From the NCBI RefSeq assembly GCF_900129795.1, contig NZ_FQWW01000006.1, positions 1 to 64,000 of the forward strand: 64,000 nt of DNA, read 5' to 3'. Positions 53,141-61,407 of this stretch are shown here, one piece after another. Each line of letters begins with the position of its first letter. Position 1 is the first letter of the stretch. Below the pieces are notes generated by a model, which did not search any database, was not told where the DNA came from, and saw only the letters and a program-made list of their open reading frames with translations. The DNA is from Flavobacterium sp. CF108 (lineage in GTDB: Bacteria > Bacteroidota > Bacteroidia > Flavobacteriales > Flavobacteriaceae). The position numbers and the translations under genes are program-made.

Positions 53141-54352
53141 TTAATTCAAATTAATTAGCTGAGGTCCAAATTCTTCGTAGAAAATATTTTCCTGATTTAC
53201 GTTTAAATTAATAAGTGCTTCATATTGGGTTTTGATGAACATTTCAGGCCCACAGATATAATATCGAGCTTCTTCTAATAAAATGGAATCTTTGCATTTA
53301 TGAAGATCAACGCGACCGTGAATTACTTCATTTGAAATCACATTTTCTGGCGTTACAGCATCATAAAAAGTAAAGGTTTCTAAATGATTTGCTTCTTCTT
53401 TTAAAGCCAAAATCTGATCTTTGAAAGCATGAACAGATTCGTTTCTGCAGCCGTGAATCCAGATTGTTTTTTTATTCTGAATCGAACTCAAATTTGTTTC
53501 AAGCATGCTTAACATCGGCGTAAGCCCAACTCCTCCGCTGATTAATACTAAAGGATTTTCAGAATCTTTTTCTAAATGAAATAATCCTGCCGGAGAAGAA
53601 ATCGAAATAACATCACCTTCAGATTTTGAATGCATGGTATTCGAAACCCATCCGTTTGGATTTGGCGCAATGCCGCTTTCTTTTTTCACCGAAATCCTGT
53701 AATATTCCGGATTAAAAGTACTTGATAAACTATATTGTCTTGGTTGTAAAAGATTCAATTCAGGCACAAAAACCTGAACGCTGATAAATTGTCCGGGATG
53801 GAAATCGGCAATTTCTTTTCCATCTTCTGGATAAAGATAAAACGATTTAATTTCAGTCGATTCTTCAACAATTTTTTTAATAACGAATTTTCTCCAGCCG
53901 TTCCAGCTTCCCGGTTTTGCAATATTTTCGTCGAATAAATCTTTTTCAAGATTAATCATAATATCGGCAAGTTCATAAAAAGCAACTGTCCAAGCTTCAA
54001 GAATTGACGTAGTAGCAGCTTCCCCAACCACTTCTCCAATAGAAGCAATAAGATGTGTTCCTACAATTTTATATTGTTCCGGCTGAATATTAAGGCTTCG
54101 GTGTTTTGTTCCAATTCCTTTTAATACGCCAATCAAAACTGACGGATCGTCTATATTTTCGGCGTAAGCCAAAACTGCATTTGCTAAAGCAGATTTTTGT
54201 CTTCCGTTTGCCTGATTTCCCATATTAAACATATTTCGCAATTCAGGATGATGCTTAAACATTCTGGTATAAAAATAATTGGTAAGGTCTTCGCCGCTCG
54301 CTCGTAAAATTGGAATCGTAGCTTTAATAAGCTCTTTTTGATGTGGATTCAT
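53141..54352 (-). CDS. hmp: flavohemoglobin, nitric oxide dioxygenase
   Basis: A 403-residue three-domain flavohemoglobin of normal length. The globin domain (~1-138) carries the proximal His in QYKIVGTHLIASIGEVVGEA near residue 86. The FAD-binding domain (~150-255) has HPGQFISVQV and RQYSLSS. The NAD-binding domain (~265-400) has LISGGVGLTPMLSMLE, IHGCRNE, YYICGPEMFIK and the terminal FYEEFGP motif. It oxidises nitric oxide to nitrate with O2 and NAD(P)H in the cytoplasm and protects against nitrosative stress. It is alone on the minus strand between two carbohydrate regions. A TGAT-N4-ATCA palindrome and a -7 box lie upstream, so control by a Crp/Fnr-type regulator is likely. Confidence 0.97.
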   Translation of the reverse strand: MNPHQKELIKATIPILRASGEDLTNYFYTRMFKHHPELRNMFNMGNQANGRQKSALANAVLAYAENIDDPSVLIGVLKGIGTKHRSLNIQPEQYKIVGTHLIASIGEVVGEAATTSILEAWTVAFYELADIMINLEKDLFDENIAKPGSWNGWRKFVIKKIVEESTEIKSFYLYPEDGKEIADFHPGQFISVQVFVPELNLLQPRQYSLSSTFNPEYYRISVKKESGIAPNPNGWVSNTMHSKSEGDVISISSPAGLFHLEKDSENPLVLISGGVGLTPMLSMLETNLSSIQNKKTIWIHGCRNESVHAFKDQILALKEEANHLETFTFYDAVTPENVISNEVIHGRVDLHKCKDSILLEEARYYICGPEMFIKTQYEALINLNVNQENIFYEEFGPQLINLN

Positions 54353-54419
54353 TTTGAATAATTTGATTAGGATTTAAATTGAAATTCTAAGAAATAGAGG
54401 ATCTTAGAACTTATATCCG

Positions 54420-54464
54420 CAAATTTAATCCCACAGTATTGCTTCGTTTTATGATTCAAATCAT
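54420..54464 (-). promoter_or_regulatory. hmp promoter with Crp/Fnr-type site
   Basis: On the minus strand, TAAATTTG (54427-54420) is a perfect -7 box. ATGATTTGAATCAT (54464-54451) contains TGAT-N4-ATCA, the layout of Fnr/Dnr-type sites. Its centre lies ~34 bp upstream of the -7 box, i.e. near -41.5, the classic activator position. Confidence 0.55.
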
Positions 54465-54549
54465 AATGGGTTAAGTTTTTTTGTTTCAGGTTTCAAGTTG
54501 AGACTAAATTATTTTTTTTGACAGAATATGGATATTCTCATTTTATTCC

Positions 54550-54885
54550 GTAGAGACGCACAGCAGTGTGTCTACGGAATGAATATCACTTTGCGCATAA
54601 GACGCACTGCTGTGCGTCTCTACGATATACTTTGTGTTTGTATATTATTTTTAAAAGGAGATAAGTATTCTCATTTTATTCCGTAGAGACGCACAGCAGT
54701 AAGTCTACGCAACGTATCACTTTGCACATAAGACGCACTGCTGTGCGTCTCTACAATATACTTTGTGTTTTGTATATTGTTTTAAAAAAAAGATAAGTAT
54801 TCTCATTTTATTCCGTAGAGACGCACAGCAGTGCGTCTACGCAACGATCACTTTGTACATAAGACGCACTGCTGTACGTCTCTAC
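54550..54885. repeat. three-unit tandem array of GACGCACTGCTGTGCGTC palindrome pairs
   Basis: Three inverted pairs at 54550-54623, 54683-54754 and 54825-54885, each within a longer unit of about 133-142 bp that also repeats TATTCTCATTTTATTCCG before and ACTTTGTGTT after. Arms in each unit carry one or two base changes. The array fills most of the 681-bp gap between hmp and the GH29 gene; the remainder (54886-55033) is AT-rich without a gene. Confidence 0.92.
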
Positions 54886-55033
54886 AATATGCTTTGTGTT
54901 GATTTTTATTTTTTGTTTTACAATTAATAATCAACAATTAACAATTCAAAATTGTTGTTGGTCGAAATTCTGCATCGTGAAATTTCAATTTATAGTACAT
55001 TTATATCTACAGACTATTTTAAGTAAATCAGCA

Positions 55034-57133
55034 ATGAAAAATATTTTTCTTTCCGTATGTTTTTTTGGTTTAATTTCCAGCGGTTTAAGTCAGGAATTAG
55101 CGAATGCTCCAAAACCTTTTGGACCGCTTCCTACGCAAAAACAAATCGACTGGCAGGAAATGGAATTTTACGCTTTTGTGCATTTTTCATTAAATACGTT
55201 TACTAATAAAGAATGGGGTTACGGCGATGAATCTCCGGAATTGTTTAACCCAACAAATCTTGATGTTCGTCAATGGGCGCGTATTGTAAAAGCGGCGGGA
55301 ATGAAAGGAATTATTTTGGTTGCGAAACATCACGATGGATTCTGTTTATGGCCGTCAGCATATACAGAACGTTCTGTGAAAAATTCTCCGTGGAAAAACG
55401 GAAAAGGCGATTTGGTTAAAGAATTGGCAGCAGCTTGCAAAGAATACAATTTAAAATTGGGATTATACCTTTCGCCTTGGGATAGAAACCGTGCAGATTA
55501 TGGCAAACCAGAATATGTTACGTATTTCAGAAACCAGCTCAAAGAATTACTGACAAATTACGGAGATGTTTTCGAAATGTGGTTTGACGGTGCAAATGGC
55601 GGTGACGGTTATTATGGTGGTGCCGATGAAATCCGAAAAATAAATACACTTGAATATTACAATTGGGATGAAACGTATAAATTAATCTACAAAACCGCAC
55701 CAAAAACTTTGGTTTGGGGAGTTGGTCCTTCAGAAGCCAGATGGATTGGAAATGAAGAAGGCCGTGCCGGAAAAACAAACTGGTCGCTTTTACGCCAAAA
55801 AGATGAATTGGCTGGAAAAGTGCATTATACCGAATTTATGTCGGGGCATGAAGATGGGGAAAAATGGGTTCCGGGTGAAGCCGATGTTTCAATAAGACCG
55901 GGATGGTTTTATCATTCCGTTGAAGATGACAAAGTGCGTCCGCTGGATGAAATGGTCGATATTTATTATGAATCAATTGGTCGAAATGCAACTTTATTAT
56001 TGAATCTTCCGGTTGATAAAAGAGGTTTGGTTCACGAAAATGATGAAGCAAGATTGAAAGAATTAGTTGCAACCATAAAAGCTGATTTTAAAACCGAATT
56101 ATTATCAAAAACAAAAATTACTGCTGATAATGTTAGAGGAAATAACATAGAATTTGCAGCAAAAAATGTTTCTGACGGAAATAAAAACACCTATTGGGCA
56201 ACAGATGATAATGTAAAAACTGCTTCGATAACTTTTGAGTTTGAAAAACCTATAGACATAAACCGAGTTTTACTTCAGGAATATATTGCGCTTGGACAAC
56301 GTGTAAAAGCATTTAATGTTGAAGCTAAAGTTGATGGAAACTGGAAAACGGCTGCAAACGAAACGACTATTGGTTACAAAAGAATTTTAAGAATCGACAG
56401 AGTTAAAGCATCGGCATTAAGAATCAATATTACAGACTCAAAAGCCAATATTGTAATTTCAAATATTCAGGCTTACAACGCGCCGACTTTTGTGCGTATG
56501 CCGGAAATTCAGCGTGATAAAAATGGCGATGTAACAATAAAATCGGAAGATGGAAATCCAGTTTATTATTCGCTTGACGGAAAAAATCCAACGAAAAAAA
56601 GTACTTTATACAAAGGAGTATTCCGAGTTAATAAAGCAGTAACCATAAAAGCAGTTGCTATTGATGCAGCAGAAAATATAAGCAGTGCTGTAAAAACGGC
56701 AAAATATGGCGCATCAAAAGAAAACTGGAAAATAATTTCGGCTTCAAGCGGAGATTTAAAATCAGCTGACCGGGTTATTGACGGAAATCCAAATACGGAT
56801 TGGAGTTTTGGAGGCGATGCAAATAAACTTCCGCAGGAAATAACCATAGATATGGGAAGTTTTTTAACGCTAAACGGTTTTACTTATGTACCGCAGCAAG
56901 TGGGCAATAATCTTAATTTAATCTCCAATTACGAATTCTACACAAGCGCCGATAATGTAAACTGGACATTGCAGTCTGAGGGTGAATTTTCGAATATTAA
57001 ACACAATCCAATCGAGCAGGTTAAGACTTTCAAAAAGACTAAAGCGAGATATATTCGTTTTGTTGCCAAGTCAGCGGTAGGGAAGGGATCTACGGTTACT
57101 ATTGCAGAAATAAACGTGATTGAAACTTTATAA
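55034..57133 (+). CDS. GH29 alpha-L-fucosidase with C-terminal carbohydrate-binding domains, exported
   Basis: A 699-residue secreted enzyme. The ATG at 55034 gives the signal MKNIFLSVCFFGLISSGLSQ; an in-frame ATG at 54896 would start within repeat-derived sequence. GH29 blocks are WQEMEFYAFVHFSLNTFTNKEWG near residue 41, MKGIILVAKHHDGFCLWPS near 92, LGLYLSPWDRN near 143 and the nucleophile Asp in VFEMWFDGANGG near residue 181. After ~residue 355 come an F5/8 type C (CBM32-like) domain, a short CHB_HEX_C-like strand-rich segment (NPVYYSLDGKNPTKKSTLYKG) and a second F5/8 type C domain (VIDGNPNTDWSFGGDANKLPQEI). It releases alpha-linked fucose from glycans. It is separated from the xylan loci and faces the NagB gene. 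Confidence 0.94.
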   Translation: MKNIFLSVCFFGLISSGLSQELANAPKPFGPLPTQKQIDWQEMEFYAFVHFSLNTFTNKEWGYGDESPELFNPTNLDVRQWARIVKAAGMKGIILVAKHHDGFCLWPSAYTERSVKNSPWKNGKGDLVKELAAACKEYNLKLGLYLSPWDRNRADYGKPEYVTYFRNQLKELLTNYGDVFEMWFDGANGGDGYYGGADEIRKINTLEYYNWDETYKLIYKTAPKTLVWGVGPSEARWIGNEEGRAGKTNWSLLRQKDELAGKVHYTEFMSGHEDGEKWVPGEADVSIRPGWFYHSVEDDKVRPLDEMVDIYYESIGRNATLLLNLPVDKRGLVHENDEARLKELVATIKADFKTELLSKTKITADNVRGNNIEFAAKNVSDGNKNTYWATDDNVKTASITFEFEKPIDINRVLLQEYIALGQRVKAFNVEAKVDGNWKTAANETTIGYKRILRIDRVKASALRINITDSKANIVISNIQAYNAPTFVRMPEIQRDKNGDVTIKSEDGNPVYYSLDGKNPTKKSTLYKGVFRVNKAVTIKAVAIDAAENISSAVKTAKYGASKENWKIISASSGDLKSADRVIDGNPNTDWSFGGDANKLPQEITIDMGSFLTLNGFTYVPQQVGNNLNLISNYEFYTSADNVNWTLQSEGEFSNIKHNPIEQVKTFKKTKARYIRFVAKSAVGKGSTVTIAEINVIETL

Positions 57134-57273
57134 TTCACTTTTGATTTGTAATCTTTTTGCTTAAAGTTTCAAATTTTGTTTTTTAGCGAAGCTTACAGGT
57201 TATTAGTCGAATTTTTGATTATTTACATGATGTAATATTTAATTTTATACTAAATAATTACAACAACAGGCAA

Positions 57274-59187
57274 ATGATTAAAGAAAGTATAAATTTCAAA
57301 GAAGCAGGAAAGTTTGAAGAAACGCGTTTTGAAAAGATACACAATGTAATTTTCGATTCGTCTAAAGAAGCTTCGATTTTAGTTGCTCAGGAAATCGCCA
57401 ATATAATTCAGAGAAAAGAAGAATTAAACGAACCTTGTGTTTTAGGTTTGGCAACAGGGTCTTCTCCTATAAAAGTATACGAAGAATTAGTTCGTCTTCA
57501 TAAAGAAGAAGGTTTAAGTTTTGAAAACGTAGTAACTTTCAACTTAGATGAATATTATCCAATGGATAAAAAAGATATTCAGAGTTACTGGTATTTTATG
57601 CATGAACATCTTTTTAATCATGTTAATATTCTGCCTCAAAATATTAATATCCCTGACGGAAGTATCAGCATTGAAGACCTTCAGCAATATTGTATTGATT
57701 ATGAAATGAAAATTAAAGCTTACGGCGGATTGGATTTTCAGCTTTTAGGAATTGGAAGAACGGGACATATCGGGTTCAATGAGCCGGGATCTCACGTAAA
57801 TTCAGGAACGAGAAGTATTACATTAGACCACTTAACGCGTGTTGATGCGGCATCATCATTTTTAGGAATTGATAATGTGCCTAAAAAAGCGATTACAATG
57901 GGAATTGGTACTGTAAAACATGCCAAAAGAATTGTACTTCTTGGATGGGGAATCAGCAAAGCAGAAATTATAAAAAAAACAATCGAAGGTGAAATTTCAT
58001 CTCGCGTTCCGGCGACGTATTTACAACAGCACAACAACACAACTTTTGTTTTAGATACCGAAGCTTCATCAGAATTAACGAGAGTTAAAACACCTTGGTT
58101 GGTAAAATCGGTAATCTGGACAGACGAATTGAAATTGAAAGCGGTGGCTTGGTTAAGCGAATTGACGAAAAAACCTTTCCTGAAACTGACTGACAAAGAT
58201 TATAATGATAACGGAATGTCTAGTGTTTTAAGTGAAGAAGGAACTGCATACAATTTGAATATTAAGATGTTCAATAAAATGCAGCAGACTATTACGGGCT
58301 GGCCGGGCGGAAAACCAAATGCTGATGATACATACAGACCAGAACGTGCTACTCCGGAAAGAAAAAGAATTATCATTTTTAGTCCGCATCCGGATGATGA
58401 TGTGATTTCAATGGGAGGAACTTTTGATCGATTGGTAGAGCAGGGGCATGATGTTCATATTGCGTATCAAACTTCTGGAAATATTGCGGTTTCGAATCAG
58501 GAAGCTTTAAAGTTTGCTGAAATTTCTAAGGCATTAAATGCTAATTCTGGGGAAGCGGAAAAGATTATTGACTTTTTGAAAAACAAAAAAAGTAATGATA
58601 TTGATTCATTAGAAGTTAGAAAATTAAAAGGTTTGATTAGAAGAAGTGAATCTTTAGCGGCAACAAGATATTTAGGTTTGCCGGATTCTAATGTAAACTT
58701 CCTTGATCTTCCTTTTTATGAAACGGGAACGGTAAAGAAAAATAATCTTGGCGAAGCGGATATCGAAATTATGTGCGATATCATCGAAAGAATAAAACCT
58801 CATCAAATTTACGCAGCTGGAGATTTAGCAGATCCGCATGGAACGCATAAAGTGTGTCTGGACAGTTTATTTGAAGCTTTAAAACGTTTGAAACACAAAA
58901 GTTTTATGGATGACTGCTGGGTTTGGTTGTACCGAGGTGCTTGGCACGAATGGGAAACATACCAAATTGAAATGGCTGTTCCAATGAGTCCGGATCAGGT
59001 GTTGAAAAAACGTCATGCGATTTTCTATCACCAGTCTCAAAAAGATGGTGTAATGTTCCAGGGTGATGACAGTAGAGAATTCTGGATTAGAGCAGAAGAC
59101 AGAAACAGATTAACAGCTGAAAAATATCACGCTTTAGGTTTAGCAGATTATTCTGCAATCGAAGCTTTCAAGAGATATTTTTTCTAA
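57274..59187 (+). CDS. nagB: NagB-like glucosamine-6-phosphate deaminase fused to a PIG-L/LmbE-type deacetylase domain
   Basis: A 637-residue cytoplasmic fusion known in Bacteroidota. Residues ~30-275 are a NagB domain: LGLATGSSPIKVYEELVRLH, the FNLDEYYPM motif with the catalytic Asp, and LLGIGRTGHIGFNEPGSHV with the ring-opening His and Glu. The position equal to Asp141 of E. coli NagB (GNDGH) is Thr here (GRTGH). Residues ~365-637 are a PIG-L/LmbE fold: metal-binding PHPDDDVISMGGT, RYLGLPDSNVNFLDLP near 468 and GDLADPHGTHK near 515. NagB converts glucosamine 6-phosphate to fructose 6-phosphate and ammonia. The second domain belongs to Zn-dependent N-deacetylases; its substrate in these fusions is unknown to me. 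The annotation as deaminase is strong, the two-step deacetylase-deaminase idea is inference. Confidence 0.92.
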   Translation: MIKESINFKEAGKFEETRFEKIHNVIFDSSKEASILVAQEIANIIQRKEELNEPCVLGLATGSSPIKVYEELVRLHKEEGLSFENVVTFNLDEYYPMDKKDIQSYWYFMHEHLFNHVNILPQNINIPDGSISIEDLQQYCIDYEMKIKAYGGLDFQLLGIGRTGHIGFNEPGSHVNSGTRSITLDHLTRVDAASSFLGIDNVPKKAITMGIGTVKHAKRIVLLGWGISKAEIIKKTIEGEISSRVPATYLQQHNNTTFVLDTEASSELTRVKTPWLVKSVIWTDELKLKAVAWLSELTKKPFLKLTDKDYNDNGMSSVLSEEGTAYNLNIKMFNKMQQTITGWPGGKPNADDTYRPERATPERKRIIIFSPHPDDDVISMGGTFDRLVEQGHDVHIAYQTSGNIAVSNQEALKFAEISKALNANSGEAEKIIDFLKNKKSNDIDSLEVRKLKGLIRRSESLAATRYLGLPDSNVNFLDLPFYETGTVKKNNLGEADIEIMCDIIERIKPHQIYAAGDLADPHGTHKVCLDSLFEALKRLKHKSFMDDCWVWLYRGAWHEWETYQIEMAVPMSPDQVLKKRHAIFYHQSQKDGVMFQGDDSREFWIRAEDRNRLTAEKYHALGLADYSAIEAFKRYFF

Positions 59188-59249
59188 GGGAATCTTTAAA
59201 AATAATAAACTATTTCATGTGGTTTATTTGGTTAGTTACCAAGTTTTGA

Positions 59250-59279
59250 AATGCAGCCGTGGTTGGCTGCATTTTTTTT
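59250..59279 (+). terminator. rho-independent terminator after nagB
   Basis: AATGCAGCC pairs with GGCTGCATT around GTGGTT and is followed by eight T. Confidence 0.9.
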
Positions 59280-59294
59280 ATGCTTGTTTTGAGA

Positions 59295-59442
59295 TTTAAC
59301 CACAAAGTTTTTTTTACCGCAAAGTTAGCTAAGGGCACAAAGTTTTTTTTGCTTGGTCTAAAAAAGGAATATAAAAAAGTTCGCAAAGCTTTGTGAATAA
59401 ACTTTGCGAACCTTGCGTAACCTTAGCGCTCTTTGCGGTTAA
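59295..59442. repeat. imperfect inverted repeat, TTTGCG family
   Basis: The phrase TTACCGCAAAGTTAGCTAAG near 59315 recurs inverted as CCTTAGCGCTCTTTGCGGTTAA near 59421-59442. AGTTCGCAAAG and CTTTGCGAA form an inner pair. The element is related to that at 51403-51554. Confidence 0.75.
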
Positions 59443-59445
59443 ATA

Positions 59446-60159
59446 CTATATAGAAGAATTCAAAATTCTTTGCTTCACATGATCGATATACGATCTTCCT
59501 ATAACATATCGAAGTCCTTCAATTTCAATACTGTTTCCTTCAACGGCGTCGATTTTGTCAATTGCAATGGTGTACGAACGGTGAATTCGCAGGAAGTTTT
59601 TTTCCGGGAGTAAATCTGTAAAGTCAGATAAAGTACTGTGAATGATATATTTTCCGGTTAAGGTGTTTATTTTTAAGTAATCTTTTAGGCTTTCAATAAC
59701 CAGAATTTCGTTGAAGAAAATCTTCTTCATTCTCTTTTTGTCGATTTTCACGAAAATAAAAGGGCTGTCTGTGGTATTTTCTTGTGGAGAATTGGTTTTG
59801 TTTTCAAGTCTTTTGCTGATTTTATTCAGCGTTTTCATTAATCTCGGGAACTCAATTGGTTTTACCAGATAATCTAAAACGTCCAATTCATAAGTTTCAA
59901 TTGCAAACTGACTGTAAGCACTTGTAATAACTAATAATGGCGGGTTTTCAAGACTTTTTATAAAATTAATTCCGTCAAGAACAGGCATATTTATGTCCAG
60001 AAAAATAACATCAACTCTATTATTTTTCAGAAAATTTAAGCCCTCAATTGGATTACTGAAAGTATCTATTACCTCAAAATTCTCAATCGGCTCTAAATAG
60101 TTTTTTATAACATTGATTGCCAATGGCTCATCGTCAATAATCAAACATTTTATTTTCAT
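59446..60159 (-). CDS. LytTR-family response regulator
   Basis: A 237-residue cytoplasmic regulator. The receiver domain (~1-120) shows KCLIIDDEPLAINVI and the phospho-Asp in DVIFLDINMPVLDGINF near residue 55, with the signalling Lys in YLVKPIEFPRL near 103. Residues ~135-237 form a LytTR DNA-binding domain (IFVKIDKKRMKKIFFNEILVIESLKDYLKI, FLRIHRSYTIAIDKID, YVIGRSYIDHVKQRIL). LytTR proteins bind direct repeats in front of target genes. It is partner to the sensor kinase encoded 68 bp upstream on the same strand. The targets are not evident; the adjacent GH92/transporter unit is a candidate only by position. Confidence 0.95.
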   Translation of the reverse strand: MKIKCLIIDDEPLAINVIKNYLEPIENFEVIDTFSNPIEGLNFLKNNRVDVIFLDINMPVLDGINFIKSLENPPLLVITSAYSQFAIETYELDVLDYLVKPIEFPRLMKTLNKISKRLENKTNSPQENTTDSPFIFVKIDKKRMKKIFFNEILVIESLKDYLKINTLTGKYIIHSTLSDFTDLLPEKNFLRIHRSYTIAIDKIDAVEGNSIEIEGLRYVIGRSYIDHVKQRILNSSI

Positions 60160-60227
60160 TTCTATAATCTTATGTTATTTGAGCGAAATAATTTAGCAGG
60201 TAAACTTATATACGAGAAAAAGCTGTG

Positions 60228-61286
60228 TTAGGTTACTTTAATAACAAGCTTCACGACAAAAATATTCTTTTTATTTTTAAATGAAAGCTTATAGTCACTT
60301 TTATTATAACCTAATTCCAGTCTTTTTTTAACATTTTCAATCCCTATGCCACTTGACTTGTTAAAATTATCCTGATGCGGCGTAATTTCTGGCGTTGGAT
60401 TTGAAATCGTAAAGTGCAGAAAATCTCCTTTTACTTTAAAGTCAATGTTGATTCTAACCTTTCCTGTGTTTTTGTTTACACCGTGTTTAAAGGCATTTTC
60501 AACAAAAGTCAATAAAATTACCGGAGAAATCTCCTTATCGTGAATATCTCCGGAAACTTCCATGTTAACTTCCAGACGTTCATCATTTCTAATTCGTTCC
60601 AGATCAAGATAATTCTGAATACAAAGAATCTCATTTTCTAAACTTTGCTTTTTTCCCTGCGTATCATAAAGCATATAACGCATTAATTCCGAAAGTTTAA
60701 GAACAATCTTTGGAGTTTTATTTGATTTTTCGACAGATAAAGAATAGATATTATTTAAAGTGTTGAAGAAAAAGTGCGGAGAAATTTGCGATTTCAAAAA
60801 AAGTAACTCAGTTTCTAACTGCGATTTTTCAAGATCGGTAACTCTTTTTTGCTCTTTTAAAAAATCTAAAGTGATTTTAATAGCTGTTACAAAAGTCATT
60901 ACATACAATTCTCCCATCATCATATCTATAGTGTAATTGAGCGTTAGTTTATCAATTGTCTGCGGACCTTCCGGCCATACATTATGCGTGATTAGCATAT
61001 AAGTAAGATTGAATTTTATAAGCACCATAATAAAGATGGCTGATAAAACTGCAAGTACATAAAGCACATACTTTTTTCGGTACACCAGATACGGCATAAA
61101 AATCAAGATATTCAGATAACACAAGGTCATGTGAATTGGAAAACCCAGTAAATTGGTTTTTAGCGAATACAAATAGTCATTAAAATAGCTTCCCCATCTA
61201 AAAGTATTGAATAAGAAGTAAGTCAGCCAAAAAACCACATGATAATACAAAGGTACGCGGTATAATTTGTTAGAATTAAAATTCAT
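60228..61286 (-). CDS. LytS-type sensor histidine kinase
   Basis: A 352-residue membrane kinase. The first ~150 residues hold about four hydrophobic segments (VPLYYHVVFWLTYFLFNTF, IHMTLCYLNILIFMPYLVY, VLYVLAVLSAIFIMVLI, MMGELYVMTFVTAIKITLDF). A short coiled linker follows (LKEQKRVTDLEKSQLETELLFLK). The His_kinase core has the phospho-His in QISPHFFFNTLNNIYSLS near residue 170, the N-box in ILLTFVENAFKHGVNK near 265 and a C-terminal GIGIENVKKRLELGY ATP-binding motif. No periplasmic sensor domain is visible, so it may sense through the membrane part. It forms a two-component pair with the LytTR regulator downstream. Confidence 0.95.
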   Translation of the reverse strand: MNFNSNKLYRVPLYYHVVFWLTYFLFNTFRWGSYFNDYLYSLKTNLLGFPIHMTLCYLNILIFMPYLVYRKKYVLYVLAVLSAIFIMVLIKFNLTYMLITHNVWPEGPQTIDKLTLNYTIDMMMGELYVMTFVTAIKITLDFLKEQKRVTDLEKSQLETELLFLKSQISPHFFFNTLNNIYSLSVEKSNKTPKIVLKLSELMRYMLYDTQGKKQSLENEILCIQNYLDLERIRNDERLEVNMEVSGDIHDKEISPVILLTFVENAFKHGVNKNTGKVRINIDFKVKGDFLHFTISNPTPEITPHQDNFNKSSGIGIENVKKRLELGYNKSDYKLSFKNKKNIFVVKLVIKVT

Positions 61287-61407
61287 AATATGAGTATGTT
61301 TTGTGACTTTTTTTGATGTTTATCTAAGTTTATGTGTTATCCGTCTAAATAAGTTTTAATAAAAAGTCGGTTTGTTTAAATTTAAAGTTAAATTAAGGTT
61401 GTTTTAT

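Noticed and set aside
54550..54885. Possible CRISPR array
   Set aside because: There are only three units, the repeated parts include the spacers, and the arms are inverted pairs; no cas gene is nearby.
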